Source: Arthrobacter_D sp015752045
GTDB taxonomy: Bacteria; Actinomycetota; Actinomycetes; Actinomycetales; Micrococcaceae
Direction: 5' to 3'
DNA length: 64,000 nt
NCBI RefSeq assembly: GCF_015752045.1
Contig: NZ_JADOUS010000002.1
Coordinates: 186,001 to 250,000, forward strand
This document shows positions 38,753 to 46,247 of the stretch, one piece after another; the stretch's first letter is position 1; every line of letters begins with the position of its first letter. A model generated the notes under the pieces. It worked only from the letters and a program-made list of their open reading frames with translations, had not been told where the DNA came from and did no database searches. Made by a program: the position numbers and the translations under genes.

Positions 38753-40165
38753 TCAGGCGACGTTGTTCTCGTAGTCGTTGTCCCGGGTCTCCCGCGAGAA
38801 CCAGAGCGCGATGAAGGTGGCGACGGCGGCCACGCTCAGGTAGGCGCCCACCAGCACGGTGCTTCCGTCCGCAGCCTGCCACAGCGCCACGGCGATGAAG
38901 GAGGCCGGTGCGGCACCGATCATGCTCGACACGTTGTAGGCGACCGCCGAGCCCGTGTAACGGACGTTGGCGGGGAAGAGCTCGGGCAGCACGGCGGCCA
39001 TGGGGCCGAAGGTGAGTCCCATGAGGATGAATCCGATGATCAGCAGTGCCATGGCGCCGATCGTTCCGGCGCCGAACAGCGGAGCCCACAGGAGCCCGAA
39101 GACAGCGATGCCCACGGTGGTCGCGAGGAGCATCTTGCGCCGGCCGAAGCGCTCGGCCAGCGGACCGGACACGAGCGTGAAGATGCCGAAGAACACGACG
39201 CCGATGATCAGCATCCAGAGGAAGTCGGTACGGTCCATGCCCAGGCCCGGCACGAACGCCGCGGCCTGCGCGTCGGTGAACTCCTTGCCGGTCGCTTCCG
39301 CCCGGGCCCGCGCCTGCTCGACGCTCGACGGCGAGGTCCCGTACGTCAGGGTGAAGGCGGTCATGAAGTAGAAGAGCACGTAGGTCGCGAACATGATGAA
39401 CGTGCCGAGGATCAGGGCCCGCCAGTGCAGGCGGAACGTGGTGCCGAGCGGCACCTTGACTACCTTGCCCTCGCTCTGGACCTTCTGGAAGGACGCGCTC
39501 TCGATCAGCTTGAGTCGGACGTAGAGGCCGATGATCACCATGACCGCGCTGAGCAGGAACGGCACGCGCCAGCCCCACTCGAGGAACTCCTCGGGCGTCA
39601 GGACGGTGCTCAGCAGGACGAACAGGAGGTTGGCCAGGATGAAGCCGATCGGAGCGCCGAGCTGCGGGAACGTCCCGTAGACGGCCCGCTTGCCCTCGGG
39701 TGCGTTCTCGGTGGCCAGCAGGGCCGCTCCGCTCCACTCCCCGCCGAGCGCGAGGCCCTGGAGGAAGCGCAGCACCACGAGCAGCAGCGGGGCCAGGAGT
39801 ACCCAGCCGTCGTTCGTCGCCGCCGGCAGCAGCCCGATCAGGAACGTCGCGATGCCCATGGTGAGCAGCGACGCCACGAGGGTGGCCTTGCGCCCGATCT
39901 TGTCGCCGAAGTGTCCGAAGACGACGGAGCCCAGGGGCCGGGCGACGAACGCGACGCCGAAGACGGCGAACGAGCTGAGCAGCTGGTTCGCGGAGGTCTG
40001 GTTCGGGAAGAACAGGGCAGGGAACACCAGCACCGCGGCCGTGGCATAGATGTAGAAGTCGTAGAACTCGATCGTCGTTCCGATGAGGCTGGCGAAGATC
40101 ACCTTGCCCCGGGAGTTCAGCGGCTTGGTGGTTCCGCCGGCACTGGCGGCAGTGGAGGAGGTCAT
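38753..40165 (-). CDS. MFS transporter, metabolite:H+ symporter (MHS) family
   Basis: 470-residue secondary transporter with about 12 helices. The ATG at 40165 (MTSSTAASAGG) is preferred over the 40261 start. The MHS signature is at the first helix: IFASLIGTTIEFYDFYIYATAAVLVFPALFFP. The MFS loop 2-3 motif is FVARPLGSVVFGHFGDKIGRKATL, repeated as PLAERFGRRKMLL in the second half. FLQGLALGGEWSGAALLATENAP is the characteristic TM5 region of the family. Members take up compatible solutes, shikimate, alpha-ketoglutarate or aromatic acids; the substrate is not predictable here. Two palindromes lie in the 170-nt upstream region, suggesting a dedicated repressor encoded elsewhere. Ends in a strong hairpin. 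Confidence 0.9.
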   Translation of the reverse strand: MTSSTAASAGGTTKPLNSRGKVIFASLIGTTIEFYDFYIYATAAVLVFPALFFPNQTSANQLLSSFAVFGVAFVARPLGSVVFGHFGDKIGRKATLVASLLTMGIATFLIGLLPAATNDGWVLLAPLLLVVLRFLQGLALGGEWSGAALLATENAPEGKRAVYGTFPQLGAPIGFILANLLFVLLSTVLTPEEFLEWGWRVPFLLSAVMVIIGLYVRLKLIESASFQKVQSEGKVVKVPLGTTFRLHWRALILGTFIMFATYVLFYFMTAFTLTYGTSPSSVEQARARAEATGKEFTDAQAAAFVPGLGMDRTDFLWMLIIGVVFFGIFTLVSGPLAERFGRRKMLLATTVGIAVFGLLWAPLFGAGTIGAMALLIIGFILMGLTFGPMAAVLPELFPANVRYTGSAVAYNVSSMIGAAPASFIAVALWQAADGSTVLVGAYLSVAAVATFIALWFSRETRDNDYENNVA

Positions 40166-40219
40166 TGGTGTCGGCTTTCTCAAAACGAGCCGTGGCCGCG
40201 GGGCACGGGGGCCGCCGCA

Positions 40220-40234
40220 GCACGGCGTCCGTGC
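40220..40234. promoter_or_regulatory. Inverted repeat proximal to the MHS transporter start
   Basis: GCACGG-CGT-CCGTGC, a perfect 6-bp inverted repeat with a 3-nt spacer, 55 nt before the transporter ATG (minus strand). It may be an operator or the base of a 5'-UTR hairpin. Confidence 0.35.
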
Positions 40235-40285
40235 AACAGATGAATGCCAACATCTGACCACCAGCGTCCATCAGGTGGATAAGCC

Positions 40286-40302
40286 TGTCCACCATGTGGA
40301 CA
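40286..40302. promoter_or_regulatory. Palindromic operator candidate upstream of the MHS transporter
   Basis: TGTCCAC-CAT-GTGGACA, a perfect 7-bp inverted repeat, 121 nt before the transporter start and 34 nt beyond the stop codon of the flavoprotein gene. A related imperfect copy (TCCATCAGGTGGA) lies beside it at 40267-40279, as expected for cooperative dimer binding. Confidence 0.55.
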
Positions 40303-40335
40303 TCGGGAACCGGGCTTCCGGCGCCTCTCCGCGGG

Positions 40336-41754
40336 TCAGGTGTGCACGTGCAGGCGGCGTGCCGCTTCGGAGATGGACCCCGTCAGCGACGGATACACGG
40401 TGAACGTGTTGGCGACGTCGTCCACGTGCAGCTTCTTCGTCACCGCGAGCGCCAGCGGGAAGATCAGCTCGGACGCGCGGGGGCCGACGACGACGCCCCC
40501 GATCACCGTGCCGGAGCCCTTCCGGGAGATCACCTTCACGAAGCCGTCCTTGACGTTCATCATCTTGGCGCGCGCGTTGGTGTGCAGGGAGAGCTTGACG
40601 ATGTCCCCCTGGTACCGCCCGGACTCGATGTCCTCCTCCGTCACGCCCACGGTGGCGATCTCCGGGGAGGTGAAGATGTTCGAGGCGACCTGCTTGAGCT
40701 TGATCGGGCTCACGGAGTCGCCCATGAGGTGGGCGATGGCGATCCGGCCCTGCATCGCGGCCACCGAGGCGAGTGCGAAGACACCGGTGCAGTCACCGGC
40801 GGCGTACACGTTGGGCGCCGTGGTCCGGGAGACGCCGTCCACCGTGATGTGCCCGGATTCGTTGACGGCCACCCCGGCGTCCTCGAGGCCGATGCCGACC
40901 GTGTTGGGGACGGCGCCGACAGCGACGAGGCAGTGGCTGCCCTCGACCGTCCGGCCGTCCGCGAGGTGCACCCTGACGCCGTCGTCCGTGCGGTCGACCG
41001 CGTCGGCCCGGGACTTGGACAGCACGGTCATGCCGCGGTCCTTGAACACGCCCTCGAGGACCTCGGCGGCGTCGGCGTCCTCGCCCGGCAGCACGCGGTC
41101 GCGACTCGAGATCAGGGTGACCTTCGAGCCGAGCCCGTTGTAGGCGCTGGCGAACTCGGCTCCGGTGACGCCCGAGCCGACGACGATCAGGTGGTCCGGG
41201 ATCTCCCGGAGGTTGTACAGCTGGGTCCAGTTGAAGATGCGTTCGCCGTCGGGCATGGCGGTCGGCAGTTCGCGCGGCGTGGCACCGACGGCGAGGAGCA
41301 CGGCGTCGGCCTCGACGATGCTCGTCCTGCCCCCCGAGTGGACCTCGAGGCGGTGGTTGTCGAGCAGCTTGCCGGTGCCGATGATCACGCGCACGCCGAG
41401 GCGTTCCAGGGTGGCGCGGATGTCGGAGGACTGCTCGACGGCGAGCTTCAGGAGCCGCTGGTTGACCTTGTCCAGGTCGGCGTAGACCTTGCTGTCCTCG
41501 GAGAACCGGACGCCGAGCCCGCTCGCGTCGGTGAAGCGCGTCATCGTGTCCGCCGTCGCGATGAGGGTCTTGGACGGTACGACGTCCGTGAGGACCGCCG
41601 AGCCGCCGAGCCCCTGGCGCTCGACGATCGTGACGTTCGCGCCGAGCGACGCCGCGACCAGCGCCGCCTCGTAGCCGCCGGGTCCCCCGCCCAGGATCGC
41701 GAGGCGCAGTGAACTGAAGTCGAGTTGGTTGGTCACCGTCCCATCATCGCCCAT
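40336..41754 (-). CDS. LpdA-type NAD(P)H-quinone dehydrogenase (disulfide-less lipoamide-dehydrogenase homologue)
   Basis: 472 residues from the ATG at 41754 (MGDDGTVTNQLD); a GTG at 41736 is the alternative. Two-dinucleotide-binding flavoprotein: the FAD motif is AILGGGPGGYEAALVAASLGA, the NAD(P) motif is VVGSGVTGAEFASAYNGLG, then VYAAGDCTGVFALAS and a C-terminal dimerisation domain. The place of the redox disulfide (CxxxxC before PSKT in true lipoamide dehydrogenases) reads GGSAVLTDVVPSKTL with no Cys, so it cannot reduce lipoamide. This matches the mycobacterial Rv3303c-type quinone reductases. It is divergent from the purine nucleoside phosphorylase gene with only 38 nt between the starts. 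Confidence 0.9.
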   Translation of the reverse strand: MGDDGTVTNQLDFSSLRLAILGGGPGGYEAALVAASLGANVTIVERQGLGGSAVLTDVVPSKTLIATADTMTRFTDASGLGVRFSEDSKVYADLDKVNQRLLKLAVEQSSDIRATLERLGVRVIIGTGKLLDNHRLEVHSGGRTSIVEADAVLLAVGATPRELPTAMPDGERIFNWTQLYNLREIPDHLIVVGSGVTGAEFASAYNGLGSKVTLISSRDRVLPGEDADAAEVLEGVFKDRGMTVLSKSRADAVDRTDDGVRVHLADGRTVEGSHCLVAVGAVPNTVGIGLEDAGVAVNESGHITVDGVSRTTAPNVYAAGDCTGVFALASVAAMQGRIAIAHLMGDSVSPIKLKQVASNIFTSPEIATVGVTEEDIESGRYQGDIVKLSLHTNARAKMMNVKDGFVKVISRKGSGTVIGGVVVGPRASELIFPLALAVTKKLHVDDVANTFTVYPSLTGSISEAARRLHVHT

Positions 41755-41780
41755 GCCACTGACGCGCGGGAAATAGAGGG

Positions 41781-41786
41781 TAGGTT
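41781..41786 (+). promoter_or_regulatory. -10 element of the purine nucleoside phosphorylase gene (predicted leaderless)
   Basis: TAGGTT ending 6 nt before the GTG at 41793; there is no room for a ribosome binding site in the 38-nt divergent gap. Confidence 0.5.
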
Positions 41787-41792
41787 GTAGCG

Positions 41793-42593
41793 GTGACTTC
41801 TGATCCTTTTGACCTGGCCCGCGACGCTGCCGGCCACATCGCCCGCGCGACCGGCATCGACCGGCACGACACCGCACTCGTCCTCGGCTCCGGCTGGGGG
41901 GAGGCCGCCGAGCTCATCGGCGAGACCACGCACACCCTCGACGCCGCGGACATCCCCGGCTTCTCGGCACCCGCCGTCGTCGGCCACACCGGCACGATCC
42001 GCTCCATCCTCACGCCCAACGGCAAGCGCGCGCTGGTCCTCGGCGCACGCACGCACTTCTACGAGGGACGAGGCGTGCGCGCCGTGGTGCACGGCGTCCG
42101 CACCGCCGCCGCGGCCGGCGCGACGACGATGATCCTCACCAACGGGTGCGGCGGCCTGCAGGAGCACTGGCAGCCCGGCACCCCGGTGCTGATCAGCGAC
42201 CACATCAATCTGACGGCGTCGTCGCCGCTCGAGGGCGCCACCTTCGTGGACCTCACGGACCTGTACTCACCGCGCCTGCGCGAGCTCGCCCGCCGCGTGG
42301 ACCCGACGCTCGAGGAGGGCGTGTACGCGCAGTTCACCGGGCCCCACTACGAGACGCCTGCCGAGGTCCGGTACGCCAAGCGCATCGGCGCCGACCTCGT
42401 GGGCATGTCCACGGCACTCGAGGCCATCGCGGCCCGGCACGCCGGCATGGAGGTCTTCGGCCTGTCCCTCGTGACGAACCTCGCGGCCGGGATCAGCCCC
42501 GTCCCGCTCAGCCACACCGAGGTCCTCGAGGCCGGCCAGGCGGCGGGCCCCCGCATCTCCCGCCTGCTCGCCGACATCGTCGCCACGGTCTAG
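41793..42593 (+). CDS. Purine-nucleoside phosphorylase (trimeric class)
   Basis: Phosphorolyses guanosine/inosine and deoxy forms to the base and (deoxy)ribose-1-phosphate. 266 residues, GTG start. Phosphate- and purine-binding motifs: LVLGSGWGEAAELIG, VVGHTGTIRSI, TMILTNGCGGLQEHWQPGTPVLISDHINLT, YAQFTGPHYETPAEVRYAKRIGADLVGMSTALEAIAARHAGM and LVTNLAAGI. The FTGPHYET and GMSTALE segments identify the trimeric (PunA/PNP class II) type. It is followed after 85 nt by a phosphosugar mutase and then deoC, forming a nucleoside degradation set. It is predicted leaderless (TAGGTT-N6-GTG). Confidence 0.94.
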   Translation: MTSDPFDLARDAAGHIARATGIDRHDTALVLGSGWGEAAELIGETTHTLDAADIPGFSAPAVVGHTGTIRSILTPNGKRALVLGARTHFYEGRGVRAVVHGVRTAAAAGATTMILTNGCGGLQEHWQPGTPVLISDHINLTASSPLEGATFVDLTDLYSPRLRELARRVDPTLEEGVYAQFTGPHYETPAEVRYAKRIGADLVGMSTALEAIAARHAGMEVFGLSLVTNLAAGISPVPLSHTEVLEAGQAAGPRISRLLADIVATV

Positions 42594-42678
42594 CCGCCCC
42601 TCCCGCCCCGGCGCCATCCCGCCACCGCTGCAGCACCGGCGCCCGTCGGGCTGCCGCCGATCCACGTAAGGAACCCGC

Positions 42679-44424
42679 ATGACCACCCCCGACCTGGACA
42701 CGCTCCTCGCCGCCGCCGACGCCTGGGCGTCCGCCGACCCCGATCCGCGGACGGCGGAGGAGCTCCGGACGCTGACCGGGAACGTCCGGTCCGGGGACTC
42801 CACCGCGGCCGTCGCGGAGCAGGAGCTGCGGGACAGCTTCTCGGGTCCGCTCGTGTTCGGCACGGCCGGGCTCCGGGCAGCCCTCGGAGCCGGCCCCAAC
42901 CGCATGAACCGCGTCGTGGTCCGCCGGGCCGCGGCGGGCGTCGCCGCCCACGCACTGGACCTCGCGGCCGGCGCCTACGCACCACGCGCCGTCGTCGGGT
43001 TCGATGCCCGCCACAACTCGCGCATCTTCGCCGAGGAGACCGCGGCCGTCCTCACCGCCGCCGGACTCGAGACGTTCCTGATGCCCAGCGAGCTGCCGAC
43101 GCCGGTGCTCGCCTACGCGACCCGCGCCCTCGAGTGCGAGGTGGGCATCATGGTCACCGCGAGCCACAACCCGCCGCAGGACAACGGGTACAAGGTCTAC
43201 CTCGGCGGGCGCGCCGTCGAGGAGGACGCCCGCGGCGTCCAGATCGTGGCCCCGCACGACGCCGGGATCGCCACCCACATCGCCGCCGTCAGGGACGTCT
43301 CGCTCGCGGCATCCGGGTGGACGGTCCTGCCAGAGGCCATCGAGACCGACTACGTGGCCTCGGTCTCCGCGCTCGCCGATCCCGCCCTGACCGACCGCGA
43401 CCTGAAGATCGTCCTCACCCCCCTGCACGGGGTCGGCGGCCGCACCGCGCGGGCCGTGCTGGCGACCGCCGGGTTCGGCGATGTCACCGTCGTCGAGCGC
43501 CAGGCCGAGCCGGACCCCGACTTCCCCACGGTCGCGTTCCCCAATCCGGAGGAACCCGGCGCCCTGGACCTCGCCCTGGAGACCGCGGCGCAGGTCGACG
43601 CGGATCTCGTGATCGCGAACGATCCCGACGCCGACCGCGTGGCACTCGCGGCACGCGAACCTTCGACCGGTGCGTGGCGCATGCTGCGCGGCGACGAGGT
43701 CGGGACCCTGCTCGGGCTGCACCTCGCCGCCCGCCTCGGCACCGGTGAGGCCGCCGCCGGAGAGACTGCCGGCGCTCCCCGGCCCGCGGTCTTCGCGAAC
43801 TCGATCGTCTCCTCACGGCTGCTCGGCAGGATCGCCGCGGGCTCCGGCGTCGACCACGTGCAGACCCTGACCGGCTTCAAATGGATCGCCCGCGTCCACG
43901 ACCTCTCCTTCGGCTACGAGGAGGCCCTCGGCTACTGCGTGGCCCCCGACCTGGTGCGGGACAAGGACGGCATCTCCGCCGGACTGCTGCTCGCCGAGCT
44001 CGCCGCGGCGACGAAGGCCGCCGGCCGCACCCTCTTCGATCTGCTCGACGACGCGTACCTCGTGCACGGACTGCACGCCGCGGACCAGCTCTCGGTCCGC
44101 GTCGAGAGCCTCGGCCTGCTCGGGGCCATGATGGGCAGGCTGCGGGAGAACCCGCCGTCGTCGTTCGCCCACTCGCCCGTGAGCGTCGCCGAGGACCTCG
44201 CCGAGGGCTCCGCGCACCTGCCGCCCACGGACGGGCTCCTGTACCTCACGGAGGACCGGACGCGGGTCATCATCCGGCCCAGCGGCACGGAGCCCAAACT
44301 CAAGTGCTACCTGGAGGTGGTGGAACCCGTCGGGTCCGCCGCCGGGCTCGGCGAGGCCAAGGAAGTCGCCCGCGAGCGCCTCGAGGCCGTCAAGCGCGAC
44401 GTCGCCGGGGCCCTCGGCCTCTGA
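42679..44424 (+). CDS. Phospho-sugar mutase (phosphomannomutase/phosphopentomutase-like)
   Basis: 581-residue alpha-D-phosphohexomutase-superfamily enzyme. Motifs: FGTAGLRAALGAGPNRMN (N-terminal), the active serine loop VTASHNPPQDNGYKVY, metal loop IANDPDADRVALA, sugar loop GYEEALGYCVAPD, and phosphate loop IRPSGTEPKLKCYLE. An AAGGA site lies 5-6 nt before the ATG at 42679. It is annotated by similarity as phosphomannomutase, but its position between purine nucleoside phosphorylase and deoC, the two steps on either side of (deoxy)ribose-1-phosphate to 5-phosphate conversion, suggests it acts as the phosphopentomutase of this pathway. That activity is inferred from context and not from residues. 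Confidence 0.9.
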   Translation: MTTPDLDTLLAAADAWASADPDPRTAEELRTLTGNVRSGDSTAAVAEQELRDSFSGPLVFGTAGLRAALGAGPNRMNRVVVRRAAAGVAAHALDLAAGAYAPRAVVGFDARHNSRIFAEETAAVLTAAGLETFLMPSELPTPVLAYATRALECEVGIMVTASHNPPQDNGYKVYLGGRAVEEDARGVQIVAPHDAGIATHIAAVRDVSLAASGWTVLPEAIETDYVASVSALADPALTDRDLKIVLTPLHGVGGRTARAVLATAGFGDVTVVERQAEPDPDFPTVAFPNPEEPGALDLALETAAQVDADLVIANDPDADRVALAAREPSTGAWRMLRGDEVGTLLGLHLAARLGTGEAAAGETAGAPRPAVFANSIVSSRLLGRIAAGSGVDHVQTLTGFKWIARVHDLSFGYEEALGYCVAPDLVRDKDGISAGLLLAELAAATKAAGRTLFDLLDDAYLVHGLHAADQLSVRVESLGLLGAMMGRLRENPPSSFAHSPVSVAEDLAEGSAHLPPTDGLLYLTEDRTRVIIRPSGTEPKLKCYLEVVEPVGSAAGLGEAKEVARERLEAVKRDVAGALGL

Positions 44425-44477
44425 TGTCTGTGCCCCTGGCGGCCGGCTGGACGGCACCGACATGGAAGGATGGGAGC

Positions 44478-45158
44478 ATGCCTAACGACGTATCCCTCGC
44501 CTCCTACATCGACCACACCCTCCTGAAGCCCGAGGCGAGCCGTGAGCAGATCCTCACGGTATGCCGCGAGGCGGTCGAGTACTCGTTCAAGTCCGTCTGC
44601 GTGAACCCGGTCTGGGTCAGCACCGTGCGCACGGCGGTGAAGGACACCGGTGTCCTCACCTGTTCCGTCATCGGGTTCCCCCTCGGCGCCACGACCACCG
44701 AGGTCAAGGTCTTCGAGGCGCAGGGCGCCGTGGCCGACGGGGCCGACGAGATCGACATGGTCATCAACATCGCGGCCGCACGCGCGGGCGACCGGGAACT
44801 CCTGGTGCAGGACATCCTCGCGGTCGCCGAGGCGGTCCACGAGCACGGCGCCGTCCTCAAGGTCATCATCGAGACCTCCCTGCTCACGGACGAGCAGAAG
44901 GTGCTTGCCTGCGAGGCCGCCGTCGAGGCAGGCGCCGACTTCGTGAAGACGTCCACCGGCTTCAACGGCGGCGGCGCCACGGTCGAGGACATCGCCCTCA
45001 TGCGGAAGACGGTGGGCCCGGACCTCGGCGTGAAGGCCTCCGGCGGGGTGCGGTCCCTGGAGGATGCGCGCGCCATGATCGACGCCGGGGCAACGCGTAT
45101 CGGGGCCAGCTCAGGAGTCGCTATCGTTAAGGGTGAACAGGGCGCGGCCGGCTACTGA
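44478..45158 (+). CDS. deoC: Deoxyribose-phosphate aldolase
   Basis: Cleaves 2-deoxyribose-5-phosphate to acetaldehyde and glyceraldehyde-3-phosphate. 226 residues from the ATG at 44478 (GGAAGGATGGGAG upstream); the open frame continues upstream, but MPNDVSLASYIDHTLLKPEA is the family N-terminus. Catalytic residues: Schiff-base Lys157 in ADFVKTSTGF, Lys186 in GVKASGGVRS and Asp93 in DEIDMVINI. CVNPVWVSTV and SVIGFPLG are conserved. It lies 53 nt after the phosphosugar mutase in the same direction and is likely co-transcribed, closing the nucleoside catabolism set. Confidence 0.96.
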   Translation: MPNDVSLASYIDHTLLKPEASREQILTVCREAVEYSFKSVCVNPVWVSTVRTAVKDTGVLTCSVIGFPLGATTTEVKVFEAQGAVADGADEIDMVINIAAARAGDRELLVQDILAVAEAVHEHGAVLKVIIETSLLTDEQKVLACEAAVEAGADFVKTSTGFNGGGATVEDIALMRKTVGPDLGVKASGGVRSLEDARAMIDAGATRIGASSGVAIVKGEQGAAGY

Positions 45159-45230
45159 CGCGACCGCAGGTCCCGCACCCGCAGCACACAGCCCCAGCAC
45201 GAACACGACGAACGCATCCAAGGAGAACCA

Positions 45231-45518
45231 ATGTCACACGACCTCAGCCCGGAGCGTCAGCCTGCGCACGCCGGCGAAGGCCACCTCGTCGGGAACATCG
45301 TGGTGTTCGTGCTCATCATGGGCGCCTTCCTGCTGGGCATCTACCTGCTCAACTGGCTGACCCTCGACACCGTCTGGCCGATGTTGGCCATCCTGGTCCT
45401 CTCGTTCCTCGCGTTCTTCATCCCGCAGGGGATCATGGGCCGCGCCGACACCGGGTACAACCTCGCCGAGGGCAACCGGACCGACGAGAAGGAAACCTCC
45501 GCCGGCGTCAGCTCCTGA
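45231..45518 (+). CDS. Small two-helix membrane protein, unknown function
   Basis: 95 residues with a strong ribosome binding site (AAGGAGAACCA) before the ATG at 45231. Two predicted transmembrane helices: VGNIVVFVLIMGAFLLGIYLL (about 20-40) and TVWPMLAILVLSFLAFFIPQG (about 47-67), separated by a very short turn. The N-terminus is soluble and His-containing, and the C-terminus is polar (DTGYNLAEGNRTDEKETSAG). The family was not recognised with a functional name. It stands 72 nt after deoC, same direction, and may be co-transcribed. A hairpin terminator follows 38 nt after its stop. Confidence 0.75.
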   Translation: MSHDLSPERQPAHAGEGHLVGNIVVFVLIMGAFLLGIYLLNWLTLDTVWPMLAILVLSFLAFFIPQGIMGRADTGYNLAEGNRTDEKETSAGVSS

Positions 45519-45556
45519 CGACGAGGGCGCAGACCCGCGTCCGCCCGTCCCACGAG

Positions 45557-45582
45557 AAGGCCGTCCCCCCGGGGGCGGCCTT
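45557..45582 (+). terminator. Hairpin terminator after the small membrane protein gene
   Basis: AAGGCCG (45557-45563) pairs with CGGCCTT (45576-45582), extended inward by C/G pairs around a CCCCCCGGGGG centre and followed by a pyrimidine run (CCCTCTTCC). It ends the deoC-side transcript. Confidence 0.75.
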
Positions 45583-45727
45583 CCCTCTTCCTGCCACCCC
45601 TTGATCCCGCCCCGCTATCGGTGCACAGTGGACCGCATGGATCGGCGTGGGAGCGCCGGCTGGACGGTCCCGCTGCCTACTCCACTCCCCGGAACAGTTC
45701 CGGGGAGCATGAGAAAGGAACGGAAGA

Positions 45728-46198
45728 ATGTCCGGAACGACAGCCTCACCTGCTCCAGCGCCCGCCCGGGTCATCGCCACCGCCGTCGTCGTGGCCGTCG
45801 TCGTGAACCTCGCCATCTTCTTCCTCGGCGGACTGGCGGGAGCGTCCTACGCGTTCACCTCACCGGCGGGACCGGCCACCGTGGCCGCCGTCGTCGTCGT
45901 CGCGTTCACGATCATCCCGCTCGCACTCGGCCTCACGGTCGTCGCCGTGACGCGCCGCTGGTGGCCGGGGGTGGTCACCGTCGCCCTGATCGTCGCCCCG
46001 ATCCTCGAGATCGGCACGATCTTCGCCCTGACACTGCCCGCCGACTTCGACGGGCCGAGCACGATCGCACTGGCCCTCTGCCACGTGGCCCTCGTGCCGG
46101 TGACCGTGCTGGCACTCCGCCGACTCGGCGCCGGACAGCTCGGCGCACCGGCGGAGAAGACCAGGGCGGCCCACCGGCAGAGCGGGACACGCGGCTGA
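45728..46198 (+). CDS. Four-helix membrane protein, DUF6069-like
   Basis: 156 residues starting at the ATG at 45728 behind GAAAGGAACGGAAG. Four membrane segments: ARVIATAVVVAVVVNLAIFFLGGLAG, TVAAVVVVAFTIIPLALGLTVVAV, WPGVVTVALIVAPILEIGTIFAL, and STIALALCHVALVPVTVLAL. The arrangement and the FDGPSTIALALCHVALV segment resemble the DUF6069 group of actinobacterial membrane proteins, assigned from memory with limited certainty. No charged residues lie within the helices and no catalytic motif is visible. It converges with mfd (49 nt between stops). Confidence 0.72.
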   Translation: MSGTTASPAPAPARVIATAVVVAVVVNLAIFFLGGLAGASYAFTSPAGPATVAAVVVVAFTIIPLALGLTVVAVTRRWWPGVVTVALIVAPILEIGTIFALTLPADFDGPSTIALALCHVALVPVTVLALRRLGAGQLGAPAEKTRAAHRQSGTRG

Positions 46199-46247
46199 CC
46201 GCACGGGGCGGGTCCGGGTCCGGGGTTGGTCCCGGTCCGGGGGCACG

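Noticed and set aside
37581..40295. 904-codon frame across the kinase and transporter genes
   Set aside because: It is in a different frame from both recognised proteins and spans a strong terminator hairpin and the intergenic region.
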